Positions 53,743-62,900 of a DNA stretch of 64,000 nt are shown here, one piece after another. The stretch is taken from positions 25,133-89,132 of the forward strand of contig CAIKOJ010000220.1 of assembly GCA_903829015.1 (NCBI GenBank), written 5' to 3'. This stretch comes from an uncultured Bacteroidota bacterium (lineage in GTDB: Bacteria; Bacteroidota; Bacteroidia; Chitinophagales; Chitinophagaceae). Position numbers and translations under genes: made by a program. Numbering within the stretch: the first letter of the stretch is position 1; the number at the start of each line of letters is the position of its first letter. The notes under the pieces are model-generated. The model searched no databases. It worked only from the letters and a program-made list of their open reading frames with translations, and was not told the DNA's origin.

Positions 53743-55011
53743 TTATTTATTTAAGTGTAGTTTGTTATCGTTATAAATACCCAGCACTTTTCCGTTCAGT
53801 TTCTGTCCTATAAACGGATTATTGCTGCTGGCAGATACAACATCACCAGCCTCCAGAGTGCTGTTGCCCGATGTTGTAAATATTGTCAAAGATGCCTTTT
53901 TACCTTTTTTAATTTCCTTCACCTCCATGCCAAAAATATCCCGTGGCATTATGGTCAGGCATTCTACCAGCCTTTCAATTGTTATCTGTCCTTTAAGTGC
54001 CTCCCACAGTATATTAAATGCGATCTCCTGAACAGCCATACCATCAGAAGCATATTCAAACTCTTTTGTTTTCGCATCCCACTCCTGCGGACGATGATGT
54101 GTTGCAATACAGTCGATCGTTCCGTCACGAAGGCCTGCTATCAGTGCTTGCCTGTCTTCCTCGGTTCTCAGCGGCGGAGCCACTTTATATTTACTGTCGT
54201 AACCGGTTAGATAAACATCTGTGAGTGCCAGATGATAGGGCGTTACAGAGCATGTTATTGCCAGGCCTTCCGCCTTTGCCTTGCGTATCAATTCCACAGA
54301 TCCTGCAGCAGATATCCCGGTAAAATGGAGTTTCGACCCTGTATACCTCAGCAGTTCTATATCCCTGTACACCATTATAGTTTCTGCAAGAGATGGTATT
54401 CCTGCCATACCCAGAGCTGTGGATACAATCCCTTCATTCATCAGCCCACCGCTGGCGAGCGCATTATCTATCGGTATCTGAATGATCGTTCCGTGAAAAG
54501 CTTTTACATATTCCAGTGCTTTCAGAAAAAGGTTCGCATTCTGCACCGGCTTCCAGCCATCTGAAAATGCAAGGGCGCCATTCTCACGCATGTCCAGCAT
54601 TTCGGCAAGATCCTTTCCTTCAATATTCTGCGAAGCCGCACCTATTGGGTGCAGATAAACGATGTTACCTGCTGCTTTACCGGCAACGTACTGTATAATA
54701 GATTTTGTGCTAAGTGCAGGCTGCGTATTTGGCGCCAGCAAAACATCTGTAAAGCCACCTTTTGCAGCGCAGGCAAGCCCGCTGGCTATGGTTTCCTTAT
54801 GCTCGTAACCGGGCTCATGATAGTCAGCAAATACATCAACCCATCCGGGGCTCACACACAATCCTTTTGCTTCAATCACTGTGTCTGCCTTGGCTTTTAG
54901 AGCGGTTCCGATGTTCTTAATGATCCCGCCGTCAATTAATACATCAACAACTTTATCATGAAAATCAGATTGAGGGTCTAAGACCTTTGCTTTGCGAATA
55001 AGAACCTGCAT
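53743..55011 (-). CDS. Dihydroorotase homologue lacking catalytic residues
   Basis: 422 residues from the ATG at 55011 (TTG upstream is in frame). It has the amidohydrolase (dihydroorotase) fold in full length. The zinc motif D-x-H-x-H-x-R-E-P-G appears here as DVFADYHEPG (60-69), so both metal His are replaced (Phe61, Asp63), and the catalytic Asp in T-D-H-A-P-H has become His305 (THHRPQ). Other landmarks are normal, such as GGFTDVLLAPNTQP and FSDGWKPVQN. This is the pseudo-dihydroorotase class known to support aspartate carbamoyltransferase in other bacteria; an unrelated amidase role is also possible. A TACTTTTG -7 box stands at 55035-55042, and no pyrB is in the window. Confidence 0.85.
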   Translation of the reverse strand: MQVLIRKAKVLDPQSDFHDKVVDVLIDGGIIKNIGTALKAKADTVIEAKGLCVSPGWVDVFADYHEPGYEHKETIASGLACAAKGGFTDVLLAPNTQPALSTKSIIQYVAGKAAGNIVYLHPIGAASQNIEGKDLAEMLDMRENGALAFSDGWKPVQNANLFLKALEYVKAFHGTIIQIPIDNALASGGLMNEGIVSTALGMAGIPSLAETIMVYRDIELLRYTGSKLHFTGISAAGSVELIRKAKAEGLAITCSVTPYHLALTDVYLTGYDSKYKVAPPLRTEEDRQALIAGLRDGTIDCIATHHRPQEWDAKTKEFEYASDGMAVQEIAFNILWEALKGQITIERLVECLTIMPRDIFGMEVKEIKKGKKASLTIFTTSGNSTLEAGDVVSASSNNPFIGQKLNGKVLGIYNDNKLHLNK

Positions 55012-55034
55012 TTTGTGGATATTCAATACAACAC

Positions 55035-55042
55035 CAAAAGTA
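55035..55042 (-). promoter_or_regulatory. -7 box of the dihydroorotase-like gene
   Basis: TACTTTTG, perfect TAnnTTTG, 23 bases before the ATG. No clear -33 element at the usual distance. Confidence 0.45.
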
Positions 55043-55105
55043 AACAGTAAAAATCAAAAAGCATATCTTTTATATGGACGAGGAGTGAAAATAACAATAT
55101 GTGCC

Positions 55106-55299
55106 GCCCTGCAAGGGCATAATCATAGAGCATCGGGCATCGCCCTTGAAATCATAACAACACAAAATATTATGCCGCACAAGCCCTGCAAGGGCGCAAT
55201 CTCCGAGCATAGGGCATCGCCCTATGAAACCAACGCATACAACTCCACACAAAGCCCTGCAAGGGCGTAATCTCCGAGCATAGAGCATCGCCCTATGAA
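55106..55299. repeat. Three tandem copies of a double-palindrome intergenic repeat
   Basis: Units at 55106-55150, 55183-55228 and 55254-55299, each 45-46 bases, separated by 32 and 25 bases. Each begins GCCCTGCAAGGGC and ends GGGCATCGCCCT-like, i.e. two small GC hairpins. Differences are few and mostly outside the stems, which keep pairing. Confidence 0.8.
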
Positions 55300-55336
55300 T
55301 CTTTAGACATTAATAACACGATATAAACTATGCGCT

Positions 55337-55400
55337 GCCCCGGAGGGGCTATCTGTTTGTAGAAATTTTTCGATTTCATTATGTGATGCCCCATCGGGGC
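55337..55400. repeat. Pair of GGGGC palindromes
   Basis: GCCCC-GGAG-GGGC at 55337-55349 and GCCCC-ATCG-GGGC at 55388-55400, both followed by TATC. They belong to the same type of intergenic GC hairpin as the array before them. Confidence 0.65.
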
Positions 55401-55460
55401 TATCCAACTCGCGACAAATTAAAATACGCCCGACTCAAAAATAATATTAGTATCCACCGA

Positions 55461-57491
55461 CTAAGCCGCCACCGCCGCAGGCCGCGCCAATACAAAAGTT
55501 TCAGCAGCAAGCATCAATAAGGCAAGAATTACACAAATCTTCCACAACGGGAAATTCCCGTTCTGATCACCATCAGAAATACTGCCCGAATCAGTGATGC
55601 TCAACCATTTGATATTGTCGCCTTTCCAGTCACTTTTCAGTTTTGCTACATCTCTGAAATCCAGCTGAGACTCTTCCTTATTCTGATTGAGCGCTATCTT
55701 GGTAGTATCACCCCCCTGAAAAAATAAATTGTAAAAACCCGGTTGCTGCACCGCCTGATCGGCAAAAACATCCAGACCTGCACCATCAGGGCGCTGCGGC
55801 GGAATAATGTCCAGCCCCTTGCCCAGAATATGAACTGTATTGCGTTCAGGTGCATCGGCAAGCGTCAGATAAATAGGCTGCTGGCTGCCCAGTGTCACAG
55901 CATAGATACTGCTGCTGCCGCTCTGCATAGCCATCTCATAAAGAAACGGTGTGAAAAAATAACTGCCCGTGAAATTACCTGACTGCAGGTCGGCCGATGA
56001 GGCGCATATATACAGTTGCCCTTTTGATGGGGTGTATCTGGCCAGTAACGGATCTCCGTTCCTGAAACTCAATACAGATTGCTGATTGGCACTCAATCCT
56101 GCATTGATCACATAGTGCCAGTTTGCCACCGGCAGCTGCACATTCTCAGGTATCTTTTCAAACAAGTCTTTTACAAGCGCACTACCCTGTTGCAATGAGC
56201 TGGCTGCCTGTACTGCCGTATCCAGGCGGCTGACCGTAATATCTCCCACCTGCTTCAATCCTGCATTGAGGCCTTCGAGGTTGGCTGTCCGGCCGGGGAA
56301 TATACAGATGCTCTGCCCGTGCTGCAGCGCCTCGTTCAATGTTTTCCCAAGAGCATCGTCTATACGGCTCACTCCGTTCAGAATAACCAGATTATACTCT
56401 TTCCAGTCCTTCGGAGCTGCTGCCATATCAGCCTGATTCAGCCTGAACCCATTGTATGCCCTGAACGCCGCCTGAATATACGGGTTCGGCTGTCCTTCAT
56501 TCAGCACCAGCACAGAGAGGTTGGGAGAGCTCCGTGCCGTTATCCTGAAGGTATCGTCAAACCGCATGCCTGCATCATTCACTCTTAATTCTATTTGCTG
56601 CCAGTTGCCGTTAGATACCTGAAAATTAAGCGTATCTATGCTTTTGTTTTTATCAGAAAAATTAAGTGATGCTGCACTCTTCACCTGCCCGTTGATCAGC
56701 AGATTCAATACCGGACTTTCCTTGGGCGCTTTTCCGGTCATGCGTGTATGCACCACCAGATAATTATTTTTGCCCGTTTGAAGCACCGGAGTGGTAAGGA
56801 ATGCCGTATCAATATTTATGTTCTGGGGCTCATCTGTCTGCACCGGCAGCGCATAAAAAGTAATATTCCTGGTCAGTGTTTTTTCGGGAATCATCGGAAA
56901 AGCACTTTGCTGAAAATCAGAATAATAATACAGATCAGCACCCGTCTTACCTTCGTTTTCCATGATGCTCTGTGCCGTTGCCAGCAACTGATTCACCGTT
57001 TTCGATGAAGCTGAAATATCAGTATTGTTTATTTCCGCAAACACTTTATCCGCAGGTTCAGATCTTAATCCCAGTGGGTTGTCGTTCGTGAGCAATACAA
57101 ACCTGGTTCCGGGTAGTGAGTGTTGTACTTGCTTGCGTGCAGCAACCCTGGCTATATCCAACATACTGCTCGCGCCCTTCTTAAGGCCCATAGTGTAGCT
57201 GTTATCTATATATATGATCTTCAACCTCTTTTCAGCCGATGCCTTGCTCTGGTTATTTAAGAACGGCTGGGCAAAAGCCAGAATCAGACTCAACAGAAAC
57301 AACAATCGCAGTGCCAGCAACAGCTTATACCTTACCTGACTCTGCTTCCTTGAATTGAGTTGTATGTTTTTTAGGAATCTGGTATGCGGAAATAATACCG
57401 TCTTATACTTCCGCAGATTGAACAGGTGTATCAGTACAGGTATTGCCAGCGATAGCCCCGCCGCCAGAAAAAGTGGATATAGAAAACTCAC
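55461..57491 (-). CDS. BatA-domain membrane protein
   Basis: 676 residues from a GTG at 57491; an upstream ATG at 57563 gives 24 extra residues that do not match the family start. The N-terminal double-transmembrane BatA domain (FLYPLFLAAGLSLAIPVLIHLFNLRKYKTV, helices at about 4-22 and 52-73) leads to a von Willebrand-like periplasmic part beginning IIYIDNSYTMGL near 100. A long beta-rich domain and a C-terminal helix (WKICVILALLMLAAETFVL) follow. Related proteins form the aerotolerance (Bat) system or its relatives, but no batB-E genes are nearby. The role is unclear. Confidence 0.82.
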   Translation of the reverse strand: MSFLYPLFLAAGLSLAIPVLIHLFNLRKYKTVLFPHTRFLKNIQLNSRKQSQVRYKLLLALRLLFLLSLILAFAQPFLNNQSKASAEKRLKIIYIDNSYTMGLKKGASSMLDIARVAARKQVQHSLPGTRFVLLTNDNPLGLRSEPADKVFAEINNTDISASSKTVNQLLATAQSIMENEGKTGADLYYYSDFQQSAFPMIPEKTLTRNITFYALPVQTDEPQNINIDTAFLTTPVLQTGKNNYLVVHTRMTGKAPKESPVLNLLINGQVKSAASLNFSDKNKSIDTLNFQVSNGNWQQIELRVNDAGMRFDDTFRITARSSPNLSVLVLNEGQPNPYIQAAFRAYNGFRLNQADMAAAPKDWKEYNLVILNGVSRIDDALGKTLNEALQHGQSICIFPGRTANLEGLNAGLKQVGDITVSRLDTAVQAASSLQQGSALVKDLFEKIPENVQLPVANWHYVINAGLSANQQSVLSFRNGDPLLARYTPSKGQLYICASSADLQSGNFTGSYFFTPFLYEMAMQSGSSSIYAVTLGSQQPIYLTLADAPERNTVHILGKGLDIIPPQRPDGAGLDVFADQAVQQPGFYNLFFQGGDTTKIALNQNKEESQLDFRDVAKLKSDWKGDNIKWLSITDSGSISDGDQNGNFPLWKICVILALLMLAAETFVLARPAAVAA

Positions 57492-57698
57492 CTGACAAAT
57501 ATAGGGTAATGTTATCAATGAAACCGTTGACGAAATGTGAAAGAACTCAGAACTGAAGTACACCGGAATTCACCCTGCCATTCCGAAACAACAGGAAAAG
57601 CAAACAATGCGAAAGTTGAATCTAAAATTGTCCGCTGTTTCAGGAAGCTATTGGCACAATGTTTAGTCCACACAATTTATTACTTTTGTTATCATAAT

Positions 57699-59171
57699 AT
57701 GCGTCTTCTATTACTTACTGCCATTATACTTACGTCAGTTGTGTGCCGGGCTCAAAACGGCATCATATGGTACGACCCAATTCCGGTAGCCGACAAAACC
57801 TATGGTAATCTGCATCCACGCGTCACGCTGGATCAGAACCATAAACCACTGGTACTCTGGGGCGACAAAAACGGAAGGGTTTTTCTGGCAAAATGGGCTG
57901 GTAAAGATTTTGCCGCTCCGGTACAAATGAACCCTCCCGGCAAGGAAGCTTTTACCGAGAGTTGGGCAGGACCCGAAATGACCAGCAGAGGCGACACCAT
58001 TTACCTTGTCTACAAAGAACTGCCTGAAGATGTGAGCCACATTTATATTAAACACTCCTACGACGGCGGCAAAACCTTTTCTATCGAAAATCAGGTCGAT
58101 GACAGCGATGGCCTCATCTCTCGCTTTCCCACCGTTGCTATGGATCCTTATGGGCATCCCCTTGTATCGTATATGAAGTACGACAAGGGATATGTAAATC
58201 CAAGGCACGTTGTGGCCAAGTCAACAGATCTGGGTGAATCTTTTACAGGGGAAGCTGTTATTAAAGATGTTTCAGGTGGCTCAATATCCGACTGTTGTCC
58301 TGCAACAGTAGTGGAGAGTGGCAATGCAACCGTAATTCTTTACCGCGACAACCTGAACAACTACCGCAACATTTGGGCTGGCATCTCTAAAAACAGAGCT
58401 ATCTCTTTTGATAATGCAGTACAGCTCGATTTTTCCAACTGGCTGGCCAAATCCTGTCCCGCCAATCCACCCCACGGCACTATTATCAGCGATACTTTGT
58501 ATTCAGTCTACACCAGTGGCAACGGCGATAGTGCGCTTGTGTTCCTCAGCAAAACTTCACTCACCAGTTTTGCCGATACTTTTGCTCCCCTAACCGGAAG
58601 GTTCTCCGGACTTACCAGCCAGAACTTTCCCAGAATTGCCAACTCAGGCAACGCCGGTGCTATTGCCTGGGTGCAGTCCATAGGCATCAATATGCAGGCA
58701 TGTCTTTATTTCTCCAACGATATCACCACCGGCCTGCCTAAGAAATATGATGTAGTAGCAAGGGGTATTTTGCAGAGTCTGGATGTAACACTTGGGGGCG
58801 GTCACATTTATGTAGTTTATCAGGATGATTCTTCGGGCAACATCATGTGCCGTATCGGCCATTACGAAGAAACGCAGACAAACAAATTGCTGGCTGAAAA
58901 TACCACAGTGTCGTTGCAGCGCTCTGCTAACGGCAAATACTTTTCTGTCTCTATTCCAGACCTGTCTTATTGCATGATGGTAGATGTGAACGGCAAAGAA
59001 TTTGAAATGGACATGAAGTGCAAAAAGAACCTCTGCAAAGTCAACACTGAAGATCTCGATCCGGGACTGTACGTAGTACGGCTGTTCTGTAAGGATGAAA
59101 AGATATACACCTACAAATACGAGGTCAAAGAAATAAAAGAGAAAGAAGAAAAAGAGAAGAAGGAAAAGTAA
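57699..59171 (+). CDS. Secreted sialidase-fold (BNR) protein
   Basis: 490 residues from the ATG at 57699; an upstream in-frame ATG adds 54 residues that are not signal-like. The signal peptide MRLLLLTAIILTSVVCRAQ is followed by a beta-propeller with Asp-box turns (SYDGGKTF, STDLGESF) and repeats of the form VxLxWxDxxGxVxxAK. The catalytic Arg triad of sialidases is not evident. A C-terminal segment resembling a T9SS domain (DPGLYVVRLF) ends in a Lys/Glu-rich tail of about 18 residues. It is divergent from the BatA gene, with a TACTTTTG box at 57681-57688. Confidence 0.75.
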   Translation: MRLLLLTAIILTSVVCRAQNGIIWYDPIPVADKTYGNLHPRVTLDQNHKPLVLWGDKNGRVFLAKWAGKDFAAPVQMNPPGKEAFTESWAGPEMTSRGDTIYLVYKELPEDVSHIYIKHSYDGGKTFSIENQVDDSDGLISRFPTVAMDPYGHPLVSYMKYDKGYVNPRHVVAKSTDLGESFTGEAVIKDVSGGSISDCCPATVVESGNATVILYRDNLNNYRNIWAGISKNRAISFDNAVQLDFSNWLAKSCPANPPHGTIISDTLYSVYTSGNGDSALVFLSKTSLTSFADTFAPLTGRFSGLTSQNFPRIANSGNAGAIAWVQSIGINMQACLYFSNDITTGLPKKYDVVARGILQSLDVTLGGGHIYVVYQDDSSGNIMCRIGHYEETQTNKLLAENTTVSLQRSANGKYFSVSIPDLSYCMMVDVNGKEFEMDMKCKKNLCKVNTEDLDPGLYVVRLFCKDEKIYTYKYEVKEIKEKEEKEKKEK

Positions 59172-59206
59172 TACCAATTCAAATTCCCATTCAGACTTTG
59201 ATAAAT

Positions 59207-59310
59207 TGTACGACTCCTTTAGGAGTCCAAGCTTTGTAGCTTATATTATTGTTCGAAACGCGCACCCCTTCGGGGTGCAACGCTCAAATGACTGCCTGTT
59301 TTCAAAGTCC
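59207..59310. repeat. Intergenic palindromic repeat, family 1 copy 2
   Basis: Opens CGACTCCTTTAGGAGTC and AAGCTTTGTA, then GCACCCCTTCGGGGTGC, then CTGCCTGTTTTCAA. Order and several blocks match the copy at 39485-39590. Confidence 0.7.
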
Positions 59311-59347
59311 GCCTGTCATTTCTCCAGCTTATTGATATTTCCAAGCC

Positions 59348-59911
59348 TTATTTTGGCATATACTTAAGTATCTCAGCCGGTCCGAATTCCCCTTCTATCA
59401 GTTTCACTATTTTCTTGTGCTTATCATACACAGCAACATCAGGAACATTGATCGTTCTGTAATGGTTAAAGAAAAAGAACTCATAATCTCTGCCCACCAA
59501 TACTATGTTTTTGTATTCGGCCATATTGTAGTCGCTGTAAAATTTACGCAGATCCGTCATTAGGTGCGTAGGGGTAATAAAATAAAACTGAATGTGGTCA
59601 ACTGATTCCATGGCACCCAGCAGTTGTGCTATGCTGCGCCGGCAGTGCTTGCAATTAGGATCAAAGAAAACTACCGCAAACGGCTTGCCCTCCGGTATAT
59701 TGAAGGTGTTAAAAATGGTGGAACTGTCCATGAGCCTGATATTAAAGGCAGGCATGTCGGGATTCTTATAGCATGGCTTTGCAGTATCTGCCGCCCATGC
59801 GCCCTGCTCAGGTGTAAGCGGTGGGGGTGGAGGTGGGGGTGGTGTATTTTGTGCATGAACAAACGCAGCAAAGAAAAGCACAAGGAATCCGGTAATAGAC
59901 AAACGAATCAT
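59348..59911 (-). CDS. Exported thioredoxin-like protein with polyproline segment
   Basis: 187 residues. The signal peptide ends VHAQ near 21, directly followed by eight Pro in a row (24-31), then a thioredoxin fold with the active site CKHC (Cys87, Cys90) in FFDPNCKHCRRSI, and the cis-Pro in VPDVAVYD near 163. It is a periplasmic thiol-disulfide protein of the redoxin type. The polyproline run would need EF-P to translate smoothly and corresponds to a G-rich + strand. It is followed downstream by the sialidase-fold gene's 3' region on the opposite strand. Confidence 0.82.
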   Translation of the reverse strand: MIRLSITGFLVLFFAAFVHAQNTPPPPPPPPLTPEQGAWAADTAKPCYKNPDMPAFNIRLMDSSTIFNTFNIPEGKPFAVVFFDPNCKHCRRSIAQLLGAMESVDHIQFYFITPTHLMTDLRKFYSDYNMAEYKNIVLVGRDYEFFFFNHYRTINVPDVAVYDKHKKIVKLIEGEFGPAEILKYMPK

Positions 59912-59943
59912 AGAACTAAATTACCTAAAAAGTGTGAGAATGA

Positions 59944-59969
59944 AAAAGCCCCTTATACAAGGGGCTTTT
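59944..59969 (-). terminator. Terminator of the 1275-residue T9SS protein gene
   Basis: An 11-bp stem AAAAGCCCCTT/AAGGGGCTTTT with a 4-base loop, 24 bases past the stop at 59994, with A/T runs on both sides so it could work in either direction. Confidence 0.88.
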
Positions 59970-59993
59970 ATTAACAATTATTTTGGATAACGA

Positions 59994-62900
59994 CTATCTT
60001 ACGAGGGTAACATTGCCGCTCTTCACGAATGTACGACCTGTGCTCGTTACTGCTTCGATCTGATACATATACACTCCGAATGGCTGATTCTTTCCTTTAT
60101 AAGTACCATCCCATCCTTTGTTGATGTCGGTAGTTTCAAAAACCTTAACACCCCACCTGTCCCATATACGGAAGTGCTTAAGTTCAGCGATTCCGCGCAT
60201 GATCACCTTGAATTCATTGTTTACACTGCTACCCGGTGTAAATGCGTTTGGCAGCGTGATCAGCGATTCAGGGCTAACGTAGATATTTATTGAATCAACT
60301 GCTTTACAGCCCCAATCAGTAACACCATGCACAATGTACTTGGTACTGATATCAGGTGATGCTATTGGATTAGAAACTCGGGAGTTACTTAATCCGGCAG
60401 GCGGGAACCATGTAAATGAACTACAGTTGGTCAATGGATTTAACTGAATTGACTCACCCGGATAAAGCGTTAACGAATCATCCAGATTCAGTAGCGCTCC
60501 CGAACGCACTGTTACTGCTATTAACGCCGTATCGTAACAATTGAATTTGTTGGTAGTTATTACCGTGTACTTCATATTGGTAACAGGGCGCGCTATTACA
60601 GTTGCGCTTGTTGTATCATCCAGATACCTCGACGGTGTCCAATGATATTTATCCAGCGGATCTGCATCCACAGCCTGCAATATCACGGTATCGTGCGGAC
60701 ACACACCCACCGAAGCGTTTACGGCAACAATAGGTTTCGGATTTACGGTTACCATAAATGAATCCAGCTTGCTTGTACAACCCATTCTTGTCTGTGTCAC
60801 ATAATACCAAAGCAATGTATCATTATCGGTCGGCACCTTCGGAGCGGTAAGTGTTCCACCAATCAGCGGGTTACCCGAAGGATACCACAAAATACTATCG
60901 CCATATGCATCCAGATAAGGTGCATCAAAACCCTGACAGAAAGTAAGTTGCTTCAGCATCGGCGAAGGAGGCGTTGGCCTGATGTGCACAGTGTCGTACA
61001 CTGGCAATGAAGCACAACCATTGAGGAACGCAATCACTTCATATACACCGTCCATTTCCATGATCGCAGGTGTACGGTAAGGATTTTGCAGTGTAGAAGT
61101 AAACACAAACGGACCAGTCCATGTAAACGTCGCTCCCGGATTGCTGGTTGCCTGAAGGAATAAGGTATCTGTTATTCCCGTACATACCGGACTATTGCTG
61201 CTGACTATCAGCAGTGGCGTAGGTGTAATGTTTACATTGATCACGGTTGCAGCAGTACATCTGCCCAGTATCGCTGTTACAGTGTATAAACCTGTAGCCG
61301 CCGGTGTAACATTCATGATCACCGGATTCTGTATTGTTGAGGTAAATGAATTCGGTCCAACCCAACTGAAGTTTACGCCTGCTGTAGCATCGTTAGAGAA
61401 TAGCAATAACGTATCGCGCTCACAAATGCTTGGCGGGCCAGGCGAATTACTGCTGGCGGTCGGTACTTCCGGAGTCGAATCAACTACAACATATATCGTA
61501 GCGGTATCTGAAGTACAAGCACCTAGTGTCGCACTTACGGAATAGGTACCGGTTGCAAATGTCGTTGCCGGATTGATAGATGGATTCTGCAGAACCGACA
61601 CAAATCCGTTAGGACCAGTCCAACTATATGTCGACAAGGCCGTACTGGTTGCATTCAGTAGCAATGTATTGCCCGAGCATATCGGCGCGTTGCTGCCCAG
61701 CACTGGCGGGAACGGCGTAGAATCGACAACTACAGTAACCGTATTAAAGTTTGTACAAGTGATGCCGTCAGCACTCAACGAAACTGTAACAGTGTATACA
61801 CCTGATGCCGTTACAAACGGACTCGGGATAATAGGATTCTGTAACAGAGAAGTAAAGCCTGATGGACCTGCCCATGAATAGAACACAGCAGGTGTCGCAT
61901 CAGTAGCAGTAAGTTTCAGTGTATCTCTATGTCCCGAACAAATTGGTGAATTGCTGCCAACGATTGGAACGGCTGGTGTGGAGTCTATTATCACATTCAC
62001 CGTAGTACTGTCCATACAACCATTCAGCGTAGTTACTACTTTATACACACCTCGGTAGTAGTATGGCGGATTAGCTATCGAAGGATTTGGAATCGCTGCC
62101 GTAAAGCCTCCCGGGCCAGTCCATGCAAATGTTTCACCCACCAAAACCGGTGTTGCTGACAGTAAAAGAGTATTGGGTGTACCTGAACATATAGGGCCGT
62201 TGCTGGTAGCTGCAACCACCGGCACGGGTTTCAGCATCACATGCGTACGCGCTGTATCATGATTTGACCCTACCGTGCGTACAACAGTATACCATCCTGT
62301 ATCAGCCATTGTCATCAATGGATTTCTTCTGGTGTATTGAGTAAAACCGGTAAATCCTGTCGGTCCGAACCACCGATACGTTGCTCCGGTAGAATCGCCG
62401 TGGGCATAGAGTTTCAAAGTGTCATTTAAACAAACTGGTTCATTACTTGTCGCATTAAAACATGGTTGAACGTACAGTAGAAAAACTTTTTGTCGTCCAC
62501 ATTGTCCGTGGGCGGTATCTTTTGTACCAGTGATGGTGTATACCGTAGGTCCGGTGAGCAAGGTCACGTTTACAACCACATGTGTACCGGTCGTAGCAGA
62601 GAGGCCGGTAGCTGGTGCCCATGTCCAGTGACTTAAGCTCCAGTCTTTATCATCACCACCGGTAATATCAGCAGTGAACGTATTACCTACAACTCCATAA
62701 CCCGACATTGTACATGCAAATACACTGTCCAGCGAATCATGCACTATCCCTTCTGTCACCAATTTTGGACCAGGGAACGCGCTATCGATGTGTGTTGAGT
62801 CGGCGAATATCCACGCAAAAGAAAGCACAGTGCTGTCACCTGCCCGCAAATCTCCAAGATTGTAAATGAGGCCGTATGCAATGTCCTGAGAAGTTGTGGT

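Larger units (their letters stand above)
55012..55460. other. Gene-free region with palindromic repeat array
   Basis: About 450 bases between the dihydroorotase homologue and the BatA gene. The array of three 45-46-base units plus two shorter GC palindromes lies at 55106-55400. A TACTTTTG box on the minus strand at 55035-55042 may drive the dihydroorotase gene. No ORF is convincing. Confidence 0.6.

Noticed and set aside
55106..55299. Possible CRISPR array (three repeats with 25-32 base spacers)
   Set aside because: Only three units, the repeats differ from one another and each is a double hairpin; the gaps vary and no cas genes are present.
57537..57698. 54-residue N-terminal extension of the sialidase-fold protein
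   Set aside because: The extension has no homology-like features and would hide the clean signal peptide starting at 57699; it also overlaps the divergent BatA gene's start region.
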